From: SHVO01 sp041906145
GTDB taxonomy: Bacteria > Pseudomonadota > Alphaproteobacteria > Rhodospirillales > Rhodospirillaceae
Direction: 5' to 3'
Assembly (NCBI GenBank): GCA_041906145.1
Contig: JAYRJU010000003.1
Location: 62,001-126,000 of the forward strand
Length of the DNA: 64,000 nucleotides
In this document: in pieces, positions 25,784 through 34,111 of the stretch
How the letters are laid out: the number at the start of each line of letters is the position of its first letter
How positions within the stretch are numbered: position 1 is the stretch's first letter
Translations under genes and position numbers: made by a program
The notes under the pieces: model-generated
What the model was told of the DNA's origin: nothing
Database searches by the model: none
Seen by the model: the letters and a program-made list of their open reading frames with translations, nothing else

Positions 25784-26521
25784 ATGACCGCGCCCCCGCC
25801 TTCAGAGTCTGTGGAGCTCTCCGTCGTCATCCCGGTTCGGGATGAGGCGGGCAATGTGGCGCAGCTCGCGGCCGAGATCCATGCCGCGCTCGCCGGAAAG
25901 GTGACCTACGAAATCATTTTCGTCGATGATGCATCCACCGACGCCACGCCCGCCGAACTCGCGGGTTTGAACGACCCGCGGGTGCGTATTTTCACGCACG
26001 TTAAGTCGTGCGGTCAAAGTCAGGCGACCATCACCGGTGTTGCGCAAGCTCGCGGCGCTTGGATCGCGACCTTGGACGGGGACGGCCAGAATGATCCGGC
26101 GGATTTGCCGCGTCTTTTGGAGGCCCGCGCAAGCGCCGGTGCGGATGCGCCGTGCACCTTATTCATTGGCCGGCGCGAGAGCCGCCGGGACAATCTGCGC
26201 CGCTTGATCGCCTCGCGTATCGCCAACGGTATTCGCGGCGCGGTTCTCGGAGATGCAACGCCGGACTCTGGATGCGGCATAAAACTGTTGTCGCGCGGGC
26301 TTTTTCTCGCTCTGCCCCGATTTGACGCGCTCCACCGCTTCATGCCGGCGCTGGTGCTGCGCGCCGGCGGACGTGTTTTGTCCATGCCTGTGTCACACCG
26401 CATGCGCGTGCGCGGGGATTCGAAATACACGATCTGGCGCCGCGGTCTGGTCGGGGTCGTCGATATGCTGGGGGTTTTCTGGCTCATGCGCCGGAACACG
26501 CACCCCACGTTGAAATCATAA
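25784..26521 (+). CDS. Family 2 glycosyltransferase (dolichyl-phosphate mannosyltransferase-like)
   Basis: 245 residues. The GT-A fold is evident: ELSVVIPVRDEAGNVAQLA at the start, EIIFVDDASTDATPAEL, TLDGDGQNDPADLPRL (DxD), then GCGIKLLSRGLFLAL. No C-terminal helices are clear, so it is soluble or peripheral. Relatives transfer a sugar to polyprenyl phosphate (ArnC, GtrB). The next gene, a LAB_N protein, starts 11 bases later, and such pairs usually serve lipid A or polyprenyl-phosphate sugar transfer; no ArnT-like partner follows. Confidence 0.85.
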   Translation: MTAPPPSESVELSVVIPVRDEAGNVAQLAAEIHAALAGKVTYEIIFVDDASTDATPAELAGLNDPRVRIFTHVKSCGQSQATITGVAQARGAWIATLDGDGQNDPADLPRLLEARASAGADAPCTLFIGRRESRRDNLRRLIASRIANGIRGAVLGDATPDSGCGIKLLSRGLFLALPRFDALHRFMPALVLRAGGRVLSMPVSHRMRVRGDSKYTIWRRGLVGVVDMLGVFWLMRRNTHPTLKS

Positions 26522-26532
26522 GAGGTTCGAAG

Positions 26533-26847
26533 ATGAGCTGGTTCCTGGGTTGGTTCGCGACGATGAACTTCATGAAGACCATTGGTTTGGCCGGGCAGGT
26601 CATCTTTGGCTCGCGATTCTTTGTGCAATGGTTCGCCAGCGAACGCTTGAAGCGCAGTGTGATCCCGCTGGCCTTCTGGCACCTAAGCCTTCTCGGCGGC
26701 ATCCTGACCTTGGTCTACGCGGTGTATATCGAGGAGCCGGTCTTCATGATCGCTCAGCTTGGCGGCGTGCTGATTTACAGCCGGAATCTCTATTTCGTGT
26801 ACCGGGCGCAGGGCTCCCATCCTCTGATGGGGCCCGACCGGACCTAG
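26533..26847 (+). CDS. Lipid A biosynthesis N-terminal (LAB_N) domain membrane protein
   Basis: 104 residues with three predicted helices. The LAB_N landmarks are GLAGQVIFGSRFFVQWFASERLKRSVIP-type text (about residues 18-46), FWHLSLLGGILTLVYAVY and PVFMIAQLGGVLIYSRNLYFVYR. Small LAB_N proteins resemble subunits of sugar-phosphate flippases and sit beside GT2 genes. It is in one unit with the glycosyltransferase before it and is followed by the groESL promoter region. Confidence 0.83.
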   Translation: MSWFLGWFATMNFMKTIGLAGQVIFGSRFFVQWFASERLKRSVIPLAFWHLSLLGGILTLVYAVYIEEPVFMIAQLGGVLIYSRNLYFVYRAQGSHPLMGPDRT

Positions 26848-26888
26848 TTGCGCAGGCCGATTCCCGCCCTATTTCACGTCCGCTCCCC

Positions 26889-26917
26889 TTGACTCGTCCG
26901 GGGCCGCTAGCTACCTA
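26889..26917 (+). promoter_or_regulatory. Likely groESL promoter
   Basis: TTGACT (26889-26894), 17 bases, and TACCTA (26912-26917). CTTGAC at 26888 also fits the alphaproteobacterial RpoH -35 style. The -10 is poor. It sits immediately upstream of the CIRCE element. Confidence 0.4.
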
Positions 26918-26918
26918 G

Positions 26919-26945
26919 CTGGCACTCACTGGGCTCGAGTGCTAA
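26919..26945 (+). promoter_or_regulatory. CIRCE element, HrcA operator of groESL
   Basis: CTGGCACTC (26919-26927), a 9-base spacer, and GAGTGCTAA (26937-26945). The right half is a full consensus match; the left half matches 7 of 9 positions of TTAGCACTC. HrcA binds this inverted repeat and represses groESL until heat shock. hrcA is not in the window. Confidence 0.9.
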
Positions 26946-27003
26946 CGCACGTCCGGGACTGGGGAAAAATACTTTTACTATCAATAGGATATTGGAGGGA
27001 CAC

Positions 27004-27291
27004 ATGAAGTTTCGGCCTCTGCATGATCGCGTTCTGGTCGAGCGCACGGAATCCGACACCAAGACCAAGGGCGGCATCATCATTCCGGACACCGCTCAGG
27101 AAAAGCCGATGGAAGGCAAAGTGATCTCGGTCGGTTCGGGCAATCGCGATGAAAGCGGCAAGCTGGTTCCGCTCGACGTGAAGAAAGGCGACCGCATCCT
27201 GTTCGGCAAGTGGTCGGGCACGGAAGTGAAGATCGACGGCAAGGAGCTGTTGATCATGAAAGAGTCCGACATCATGGGAATCATCGAGTAA
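27004..27291 (+). CDS. groES: GroES co-chaperonin
   Basis: 95 residues from ATG 27004, with GGAGG upstream (26995-26999); an ATG at 26992 overlaps this site and is rejected. The sequence MKFRPLHDRVLVERTES, the mobile loop TKGGIIIPDTAQEKP and VKKGDRILFGKWSGTEV are typical. It caps GroEL. The operon is preceded by CIRCE and groEL follows after 36 bases. Confidence 0.97.
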   Translation: MKFRPLHDRVLVERTESDTKTKGGIIIPDTAQEKPMEGKVISVGSGNRDESGKLVPLDVKKGDRILFGKWSGTEVKIDGKELLIMKESDIMGIIE

Positions 27292-27327
27292 TCGGTTTCC
27301 GCCAAAAAGCAAGAAAGGGCCAAACAC

Positions 27328-28974
27328 ATGGCTGCTAAAGACGTCAAATTCTCGTCTGACGCGCGCGATCGTATGCTGCGCGGCGTCGACATCCTCGCCA
27401 ACGCGGTGAAGGTGACTCTCGGTCCCAAGGGCCGCAATGTCGTCATCGAAAAATCCTTCGGCGCTCCGCGCATCACGAAGGATGGTGTGACGGTCGCCAA
27501 GGAAATCGAACTCCGCGACAAGTTCGAGAATATGGGCGCCCAGATGGTCAAGGAAGTTGCGTCCAAGACCAACGACCTCGCCGGCGACGGCACCACCACC
27601 GCCACAGTTCTGGCTCAGGCCATCGTCCGTGAAGGCGCCAAGAGCGTCGCCGCTGGCATGAACCCGATGGACCTCAAGCGCGGCATCGACAAGGCCGTGG
27701 AATCGGTCATCGCGGACCTCGAGAAGATGTCCAAGAAGATCAAGACCACCGAAGAGATCGCCCAGGTCGGCACCATTTCGGCCAACGGCGAACGCGAGAT
27801 CGGCGAAATCATTGCCAAGGCCATGGATAAGGTCGGCAAGGAAGGCGTGATCACGGTGGAAGAAGCCAAGGGCCTCGATACCGAACTCGACGTCGTCGAA
27901 GGCATGCAATTCGACCGCGGCTACCTCTCGCCGTACTTCATCACCAACGCCGACAAGATGGTGGTGGACCTGCAGAACCCGTACATCCTCATCCACGAAA
28001 AGAAGCTCTCGGACCTGCAGCCGCTGCTGCCGATCCTGGAAGCCGTCGTGCAGTCGAGCCGTCCGCTGCTCATCATCGCCGAAGACATTGAAGGCCAGGC
28101 GCTTGCCACGCTCGTCGTGAACAAGCTGCGCGGCGGCCTCAAGGTCGCGGCTGTGAAGGCGCCGGGCTTCGGCGATCGCCGTAAGGCCATGCTGGAAGAT
28201 CTCGCCGTCCTCACCGCCGGCCAGGTCATCAGCGAAGATCTCGGTATCAAGCTGGAAACCGTCACCCTGCCGATGCTCGGCTCGGCCAAGATGGTCACCA
28301 TCGACAAGGACAACACCACGATCGTCGATGGCGCCGGCAAGAAGAACGACATCAATGCGCGCTGCGAGCAGATCCGCCGTCAAATCGACGACACCACGTC
28401 CGATTACGACAAGGAAAAGCTGCAAGAACGTCTGGCGAAGATCGCCGGCGGCGTAGCGGTGATCAAAGTCGGCGGCGCGACCGAAATCGAAGTGAAAGAA
28501 AAGAAGGATCGCGTTGACGACGCCCTCCACGCCACCCGCGCTGCGGTGGAAGAAGGCATCGTGCCGGGCGGCGGCGTCGCCCTGCTCCGCGCTTCCAAGA
28601 ACCTCGCGAAGGTCGAAGTCAGCAACGATGACCAGAAAGTGGGCGTCGAGATCGTTCGCCGCGCGTTGGGCGTTCCGCTGCGTCAAATCGCCGACAATGC
28701 CGGCGAAGATGGCGCGGTGATTGCGGGTAAGGTCGTTGAGTCGAAGGACACGAACTTCGGTTACGACGCGGCCACCGGCAAGTTCGTCGATATGGTGAAG
28801 GCCGGCATCGTCGACCCGACAAAGGTTGTGCGTGTGGCGCTGCAGGACGCGGCCTCGGTCTCGGGCCTGTTGATCACCACCGAAGCGATGGTCGCTGAAG
28901 TCCCGAAGAAGGACGAAGGTCCGGCGATGCCGCCGGGCGGCGGCATGGGCGGTATGGGCGGCATGGACTTCTAG
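27328..28974 (+). CDS. groEL: GroEL chaperonin (60 kDa)
   Basis: 548 residues, full length. AAKDVKFSSDARDRML at the start, GPKGRNVVIEKSFGAP, the ATP-binding DGTTTATVLAQ, and the C-terminal GGMGGMGGMDF tail are all present. It forms the 14-mer chamber that folds proteins with GroES. It is the second gene of the CIRCE-controlled operon and ends 28 bases before a strong terminator. Confidence 0.98.
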   Translation: MAAKDVKFSSDARDRMLRGVDILANAVKVTLGPKGRNVVIEKSFGAPRITKDGVTVAKEIELRDKFENMGAQMVKEVASKTNDLAGDGTTTATVLAQAIVREGAKSVAAGMNPMDLKRGIDKAVESVIADLEKMSKKIKTTEEIAQVGTISANGEREIGEIIAKAMDKVGKEGVITVEEAKGLDTELDVVEGMQFDRGYLSPYFITNADKMVVDLQNPYILIHEKKLSDLQPLLPILEAVVQSSRPLLIIAEDIEGQALATLVVNKLRGGLKVAAVKAPGFGDRRKAMLEDLAVLTAGQVISEDLGIKLETVTLPMLGSAKMVTIDKDNTTIVDGAGKKNDINARCEQIRRQIDDTTSDYDKEKLQERLAKIAGGVAVIKVGGATEIEVKEKKDRVDDALHATRAAVEEGIVPGGGVALLRASKNLAKVEVSNDDQKVGVEIVRRALGVPLRQIADNAGEDGAVIAGKVVESKDTNFGYDAATGKFVDMVKAGIVDPTKVVRVALQDAASVSGLLITTEAMVAEVPKKDEGPAMPPGGGMGGMGGMDF

Positions 28975-29001
28975 GTCCAACGACCCAAGCGATAGACAGC
29001 G

Positions 29002-29036
29002 AAGGGCCGCGCCGAAAGGTGCGGCCCTTTTGCTTT
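29002..29036 (+). terminator. Strong groESL terminator
   Basis: A 12-bp stem (29002-29013 with 29018-29029) closed by a GAAA tetraloop, AAGGGCCGCGCC paired with GGTGCGGCCCTT including one G-T pair, followed by TTGCTTT. It is a textbook rho-independent terminator. Confidence 0.9.
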
Positions 29037-29075
29037 GGCGGATATGCAGAAATCGGAAAAGACCACAACGGTCCA

Positions 29076-29642
29076 ATGCGCTATAAGCGGCCCATGACTT
29101 CTTGGGGACCCTCCAAATCCTTTCTAAAAGTCCTGGGCCTGCTTGCGATCTTCACGCTCGCGCCGGCGACTATCTATTTGCTCTACACCCGCACCGGCGG
29201 GCCTGAGTCCAAGAAAGAAATCGTATTTCATAAAAATCTTCGCTTCGTCCTGATGGGCGCTGGGGATGTGCTGGACTTCGGCCCATTAACCGAATGGCCG
29301 TGGGAGAAGGTCTGCGCACTCACGGACGGCCTCACGGACAAGGAGATCGATGAGGTCCTTGGTTTTGAGTATCTCGCCAAGGCCGAGATGCATTGGATGC
29401 CGCGCGCCGAATACTGGACACTCCTTTTCGTCGATGTTGAGCGTGAAGTGAACTGGGGCAAAGCGCGTCCGGTGACCGCGATCCGCATGTCGCGCAAGGA
29501 AATGGCCGAGCTCCGTTTGCCGCTCGGCTCCAAGGGAACGTGCGTTCCCCGTCACTCCATTCAGGCGCGCCTGTCGCGTTCGCCCGCGGCCATTGGGCAG
29601 ACGCCGGTGACCATCCGTTTTGCCTCGGCCGGGGACGAGTGA
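29076..29642 (+). CDS. Membrane-anchored protein of unknown function
   Basis: 188 residues from ATG 29076; ATG 29094 is equally likely. One membrane helix lies at about residues 15-35 (VLGLLAIFTLAPATIYLLY) and the rest is soluble, probably periplasmic. Recognisable stretches are EIVFHKNLRFVLMGAGDVLDFGP and WPWEKVCALTDGLTDKEIDEVLGF; there are two Cys residues. I do not recognise a family. The stop overlaps the next ATG (TGATG at 29640-29644), so it is translationally coupled to the reductase gene. Confidence 0.65.
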   Translation: MRYKRPMTSWGPSKSFLKVLGLLAIFTLAPATIYLLYTRTGGPESKKEIVFHKNLRFVLMGAGDVLDFGPLTEWPWEKVCALTDGLTDKEIDEVLGFEYLAKAEMHWMPRAEYWTLLFVDVEREVNWGKARPVTAIRMSRKEMAELRLPLGSKGTCVPRHSIQARLSRSPAAIGQTPVTIRFASAGDE

Positions 29643-30556
29643 TGTTTAAACACGTCGTTGTCGTCGGCGCCGGCGCGGTGGGCTGCTATTACGGTGGGAT
29701 GCTAGCGCGCGCTGGAATCAAAGTGACGTTGATTGCGCGGCCTCAGCATGTCGAAGCCATTCAGCGCGACGGCCTCATGATGGATACCACGACCTTCAAG
29801 GAACAAGTGAAGGTCGCGGCAACCACCGAGATGGATGCCGTGAAAGATGGCGATCTTATCCTTCTTTGCGTGAAGACCCTCGATACCGTTACCGCGGCGC
29901 GAGACGCCAAGGCCCGCATGCGTCCGGATGCGGTGATGGTAAGCATGCAGAACGGCGTCGATAACGCCGAACGGATCAAGGACGAATTGGGCTTCGATGT
30001 GGTTTCGGCAGGCGTTTATGTGGCTTGTGCAATGCCGTCGTCCGGCTATCTGAAACACAACGGCCGGGGCGATTTGGTCATCGGCGGCGAAGTCGCGGAG
30101 GACGTGCTCGCAAAGATCGCGGCGACCTGCGAGCACGGCGGTATTCCGTGCAAGGTCAGCAAGACCGTCACGCAGGAAATGTGGACGAAGCTTGTGATGA
30201 ACGCGACCTATAATGCGCTCTCGGCTTTGACGGGCTGTACCTACGGAGTGCTGGTAAACGATCCCGGTGCGCTCAATATCATGATGCTCTTAGCGGAGGA
30301 GTGCGTGGCGGTCGCGAAGGCAAAGGGGATCGCGCTCGATCTCCCCGATATGCAAGACCGCGTGCGTAAGCTCGGGCCCGCGATGCCCGGCACTTTGTCC
30401 TCCACGCAGCAGGACCTTGCTCGCGGCAAGCTGACGGAAATCGATTCCTTGAACGGTTACGTCGCGGCTCAGGGGAAGAAATACCATGTGCCGGCGCCTA
30501 TGAACGCCGCGATGCATAGCCTCGTCAAATTGCGCGAAGCGCGGAAGCCCGGCTAA
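29642..30556 (+). CDS. 2-dehydropantoate 2-reductase family enzyme
   Basis: 304 residues. The Rossmann motif GAGAVGCYYGG starts at about residue 10, followed by LLCVKTLDT and MQNGVDNAERI. The catalytic Lys is in QEMWTKLVMNATYNALSAL and the substrate-binding Glu in LARGKLTEIDSLNGY. PanE reduces ketopantoate with NADPH for coenzyme A synthesis; paralogues reduce other 2-oxo acids, so the exact substrate is not certain. Its stop shares CTAA with the RHH gene on the other strand (30553-30556). Confidence 0.88.
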   Translation: MFKHVVVVGAGAVGCYYGGMLARAGIKVTLIARPQHVEAIQRDGLMMDTTTFKEQVKVAATTEMDAVKDGDLILLCVKTLDTVTAARDAKARMRPDAVMVSMQNGVDNAERIKDELGFDVVSAGVYVACAMPSSGYLKHNGRGDLVIGGEVAEDVLAKIAATCEHGGIPCKVSKTVTQEMWTKLVMNATYNALSALTGCTYGVLVNDPGALNIMMLLAEECVAVAKAKGIALDLPDMQDRVRKLGPAMPGTLSSTQQDLARGKLTEIDSLNGYVAAQGKKYHVPAPMNAAMHSLVKLREARKPG

Positions 30557-30804
30557 CCCTCGTCGTTCGATCCGTCGCGCAGGACGCCGAAAGCTTTTGA
30601 GTGCGAGCCTCGTAAAGCGATCGCGAAGCCGTCCGCCGCTAGACCGCGCCGCAAAATTTCGCGGATCGCCGACGCGCGGCTTGGCATGCGCTTTTCAAAC
30701 CGAAAGTTATCGAGGGCGGTCAATTCCTCTTGGGAGAGCATGACCTGAAGACGAGAGAGACGCTTTTCGGTGGTCTTCCTTTTACCGCCGTTCTTCATAG
30801 GCAT
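30553..30804 (-). CDS. Small ribbon-helix-helix-like DNA-binding protein
   Basis: 83 residues. The N-terminus is basic (MKNGGKRKTTEKRLSRL) and the middle reads LQVMLSQEELTALDNFRFEKRMPSRASAIREIL, a ribbon-helix-helix pattern (strand, helix, the turn at RMPS, second helix). The Arg/Ser positions fit CopG-type DNA binding. No toxin partner is next to it, so it may be an autonomous regulator. A cluster of TGAGT/ACTCA half-sites lies 38-61 bases upstream of its start and could be its operator. Confidence 0.65.
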   Translation of the reverse strand: MPMKNGGKRKTTEKRLSRLQVMLSQEELTALDNFRFEKRMPSRASAIREILRRGLAADGFAIALRGSHSKAFGVLRDGSNDEG

Positions 30805-30841
30805 GGCTTTAGAAAGCCTCCGTCTTCAACCGTTTGGTCTG

Positions 30842-30865
30842 TGAGTCACTTACTCAAAATGAGTA
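30842..30865. promoter_or_regulatory. TGAGT/ACTCA repeat cluster upstream of the RHH gene
   Basis: TACTCA (30851-30856), AAA, TGAGTA (30860-30865) is a perfect 6-3-6 palindrome, with a further TGAGT copy at 30842-30846. Short repeated half-sites of this kind are usual operators of RHH dimers. Confidence 0.5.
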
Positions 30866-31045
30866 GCGTAGGTTCATCATTCGAAACGCGCAAAAAGCGT
30901 GTTTTGTTCCACAAGCGCACGTTACGTCTATAACTTATTGAGACTGCATTTAAATTTCCCAGACGCGGAAATAAAGTGAACATAGCGAGGAGAGGGCGCT
31001 TGCCGCCGGGGCTAGTCGGCCGACGCGGTTTCCGAAGGAGCTCCG

Positions 31046-31279
31046 ATGGACTCTGCTCATACCGTACGTTTGAAATGCCCGGGCTGTGGACAGCCGGGTC
31101 TTGCCCATTGGGCGCACCCGGAAAGTGGGCGGGCAGGCCCGCGCCGCCTCATAGCCTTGACGGCCGGATTCACGGCCATCGGTCGGGAGAACCAACGCGA
31201 ACCCGAGGTCCTTTGCGTCAAATGCGATGACCTCCCGGTTGGCTCCATAACGCAGACCCTCGCTCTCGCGACGGACTAG
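31046..31279 (+). CDS. Zinc-ribbon-like small protein
   Basis: 77 residues from an ATG with a strong GAAGGAG site (31034-31040). Two CxxC pairs, CPGCG near residue 11 and CVKCD near residue 57, would hold one zinc. Between them is a stretch rich in Gly, Arg and Pro (HPESGRAGPRRLIAL). No family is recognised. It is convergent with the helicase gene, the stops being 3 bases apart. Confidence 0.6.
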   Translation: MDSAHTVRLKCPGCGQPGLAHWAHPESGRAGPRRLIALTAGFTAIGRENQREPEVLCVKCDDLPVGSITQTLALATD

Positions 31280-31282
31280 GCC

Positions 31283-34048
31283 TTACAGAAATTCCCGAAC
31301 CATCGCGACGGCCTCAGCGAGGCCGACCCGCGCCACCTCGACACCGTGCGGAAACGCGGTGCAGAGGCGGGACGGCATCATCGGATCCAAGAGGACAAAA
31401 ACGCCGCGATCGGTCTCGCGCCGCACGAGACGGCCGAAAGCTTGCTTCAGACGAAGGCGCGTAATCGCGTCGTCATAACCCTTCTTACCGTGTGCGGTCC
31501 GCCGCGCCTTATGCAAGATGTCGGGACGTGGCCATGGTACGCGATCGAAAACTACGAGCCGGAGCGAACGGCCTGGGACATCGACACCTTCGCGGACGGC
31601 ATCGGTCCCTAGAAGGCAAGCGTCCTCCTCAGCGCGGAAGATATCCACGAGTGTCGAGGTATCCATGGCATCCACATGCTGCGCATAAAGTGGGATACCC
31701 GCTTCATCGAGTGGCGCGGAGATATGTTTGTGGACCTCGCGCAAGCGGCTGATCGCGGTGAACAGACCAAGGCCACCGCCCCCGGCGGCCAAGAATAGCT
31801 CCCGATAAGCGGCGGCAACTTGCTTCAGATCGTCCTTGCGCACATCGGTGACGACGATCACGCGGGTGTTTTGGACGTAATTGAAGGGCGATGGGAGCGA
31901 AGCCCGCGCAACCGGCGCCGATAGATGCCACGCGCCGACGCGCTGCTCGGCGTTCGTCCAATCCGTTGCTTCGTCGGACTCGCCGGTGAGCATCGTGGCC
32001 GACGTCACCACGATCCCGTGAGCGTGATCCGCGAGCGCACGTGCGAAGGGCAGGGTCGGATCCACCCAGTGTCGGCTAAGCCCCACGTCAATGTCATGGC
32101 CGTCGATGCGTTCGATATGGAACCAGTCCACGAACTCCGACGGAGTCGCTTCCTTGAGCGACTTAACCATGCCCCGCCAGGCGGTGACTTGCATCGCGCC
32201 GCGGTGCTCAAGCGTGCGGATCACCGCCTCGAGGCGTTGACGCATGGAGGTTTCAAGAATGCCGGCGTCCTTGTTGAGTTTCGCGGTGAAACTCGCGATC
32301 AGTTTCCGCAGCGGCGCCTCGAGGCGCGCGAGCGCGGCTTCTAGACCATCGACAGCCTCCGCGAGCCCCGGAAGGAGCGGTACCGTTTCGGCTTCCAGCG
32401 AATAGGGTGACGCCGTATCACCCCGTGCGAGCACCTGCTGGCGCACCAACGCGAGGAACTTTTCTGACGGCCCTTGAGGGGCGCCATCCTTCACCCGGTT
32501 GCGCCACCCTTGACTTGGAAGCGCGCGGGCTGCTTCCACGGCGTCCTCCACGGCATTCGATAGTCCAAAGTCGTCGCCGCTGCCGCACGCGATCAGATCC
32601 TCGCAGCGCCGCTTCAAGCCGCGGGCGCGGCTGCGTTTGGCGTTGCCTTCCGCGCCAAGCAGCCATCGCCGGAGATCGGCGGCCTCGAGCCCTGTGAAAT
32701 GCGCCGAGAATGCGGAGTCCGCCGCCTCGAATATGTGATGGCCTTCGTCGAAAACATAGCGCGTCGGACGCAGCGCATCGTCGATACCGCCGAGGGCGGC
32801 CTGCGCCATGACAAGCGCATGGTTCGCGACGACGATGTCGGCATATCGGGCTCGCCGCACGGTGCGTTCGACAAAGCACTTTTGATAGTGATTGCACGCG
32901 GCGTAGATACATTCGCCGCGCCGGTCGGCGAGGCCGATGACTTTTTCGCGGCCCAGGATTTCCGGCAGCCAACCTGGCAGGTCGCCGCCCACCATATCGC
33001 CATTGCGGGTCGCGCTGACCCACCGCGCCACGAGGCCCAGCGCCACCGCGTCGTAAGGCTGCGCGCCGAGACGGTTCAATGCCTCTTCATAGCTGAGCAG
33101 GCACATGTAGTTTTCGCGGCCCTTGCGGATCACAACACGGCGCTTTTTTTCGTCGCTGTCGGGATGCAATCGGTCGAGTTCTTGATCCAACTGGCGCTGC
33201 AGGTTGCGCGTGAATGTCGACAGCCACACGGCGCCTTGGTTTTGTTCCGCCCACACGCTGGCCGGTGCCACGTAACCAAGGGTTTTCCCCGTACCGGTGC
33301 CGGCTTCCGCGAGGACAAGAAGCGGCTGGTTTGAGGCGCCGCGAGGTTGGAACGCTTCCGTCACCAGGCGCGTGTACGCGCGTTGGCTTGGCCGCGCCTC
33401 GGCGCCGCTCCCCAGTAGCCTTTCGAGACGTTCTTCCGACTGGGCGGCGGGAACGGGTTTGCTGCCTGGCGGCGCAGGTGGGGCGCGCTCTTCCCAGGCC
33501 GGAAGGTCGATCCAGACCCGAAGTCCCGCGGCCGGCCCGAAACCGCGCGCCGCGTTGGGATCGCCGCCGAGGGCCGCAAGCACGGACGGACCCCACGCCC
33601 AGCCGCCCCGTGCCATGGCGCCGGCAGCCGCGGCCAGTGTCTTTGCCTCCAGGTCGCCGATACGTTTCAGTTCTTCCAGAAGATGCCGGACCGCGTGCAG
33701 CAGAGTCTCGGGCTTATCTTCAAGGGTCGCCGGCGGCGCTAAACCTAACGCGGCCGCGACGCCGCCAATTGTCGGCAGGCAAAAATTGGCCGGGCGTACA
33801 AAGGCGAACAATTCCAAGATGTCATGCGCCGGAAAGCGTTCGGTTTTCAGGCGCGCCGCGGTCGCCGGTGCGTGGCAAAGGATCGGCCGCGCCGCCGCCA
33901 TCAACTGACCTGCCATGGCGGCCTTTTTCACGCTGATTTCGCCGCTCGTGTCGAGGATCGCGGCGCTCGTCCATTCGGCCGCGACAACGGGCGCATCGGG
34001 AAGCAGGATGCGGCGAACGGGCAGCGCGGCGACGGTGGATGGGTTCAT
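31283..34048 (-). CDS. DinG/Rad3-like Fe-S ATP-dependent DNA helicase
   Basis: 921 residues. Walker A is AGTGTGKT (about 249-256), the DEGH box is in YVFDEGHHIFEA, and four Cys of an iron-sulfur cluster are visible in MCLLSYEEAL and ECIYAACNHYQKC. The helicase C-terminal motif VDVPGRSLRLVVFDRVPWPRP and QAFGRLVRRETDRG follow. The first 200 residues (ILCHAPATAARLKTERFPAHDILELF) look like a degenerate exonuclease-like domain. Such helicases unwind DNA with 5'-3' polarity and act at R-loops or stalled forks. Length and domain order match alphaproteobacterial DinG-like proteins. Confidence 0.88.
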   Translation of the reverse strand: MNPSTVAALPVRRILLPDAPVVAAEWTSAAILDTSGEISVKKAAMAGQLMAAARPILCHAPATAARLKTERFPAHDILELFAFVRPANFCLPTIGGVAAALGLAPPATLEDKPETLLHAVRHLLEELKRIGDLEAKTLAAAAGAMARGGWAWGPSVLAALGGDPNAARGFGPAAGLRVWIDLPAWEERAPPAPPGSKPVPAAQSEERLERLLGSGAEARPSQRAYTRLVTEAFQPRGASNQPLLVLAEAGTGTGKTLGYVAPASVWAEQNQGAVWLSTFTRNLQRQLDQELDRLHPDSDEKKRRVVIRKGRENYMCLLSYEEALNRLGAQPYDAVALGLVARWVSATRNGDMVGGDLPGWLPEILGREKVIGLADRRGECIYAACNHYQKCFVERTVRRARYADIVVANHALVMAQAALGGIDDALRPTRYVFDEGHHIFEAADSAFSAHFTGLEAADLRRWLLGAEGNAKRSRARGLKRRCEDLIACGSGDDFGLSNAVEDAVEAARALPSQGWRNRVKDGAPQGPSEKFLALVRQQVLARGDTASPYSLEAETVPLLPGLAEAVDGLEAALARLEAPLRKLIASFTAKLNKDAGILETSMRQRLEAVIRTLEHRGAMQVTAWRGMVKSLKEATPSEFVDWFHIERIDGHDIDVGLSRHWVDPTLPFARALADHAHGIVVTSATMLTGESDEATDWTNAEQRVGAWHLSAPVARASLPSPFNYVQNTRVIVVTDVRKDDLKQVAAAYRELFLAAGGGGLGLFTAISRLREVHKHISAPLDEAGIPLYAQHVDAMDTSTLVDIFRAEEDACLLGTDAVREGVDVPGRSLRLVVFDRVPWPRPDILHKARRTAHGKKGYDDAITRLRLKQAFGRLVRRETDRGVFVLLDPMMPSRLCTAFPHGVEVARVGLAEAVAMVREFL

Positions 34049-34111
34049 GGAAGGCTCGACCTGTACCGGCAGTTCGCCGCCGGTGCAAGCGCCGCGCCTG
34101 CCTTCGGGGAT

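Noticed and set aside
26992..27003. Upstream ATG of groES at 26992
   Set aside because: It overlaps the GGAGG ribosome-binding site; ATG 27004 gives the conserved N-terminus.
26926..29076. Very long open frame (over 700 codons) on the minus strand across groESL
   Set aside because: It is the antisense of groES/groEL, an effect of their strong codon bias; it has no family features.
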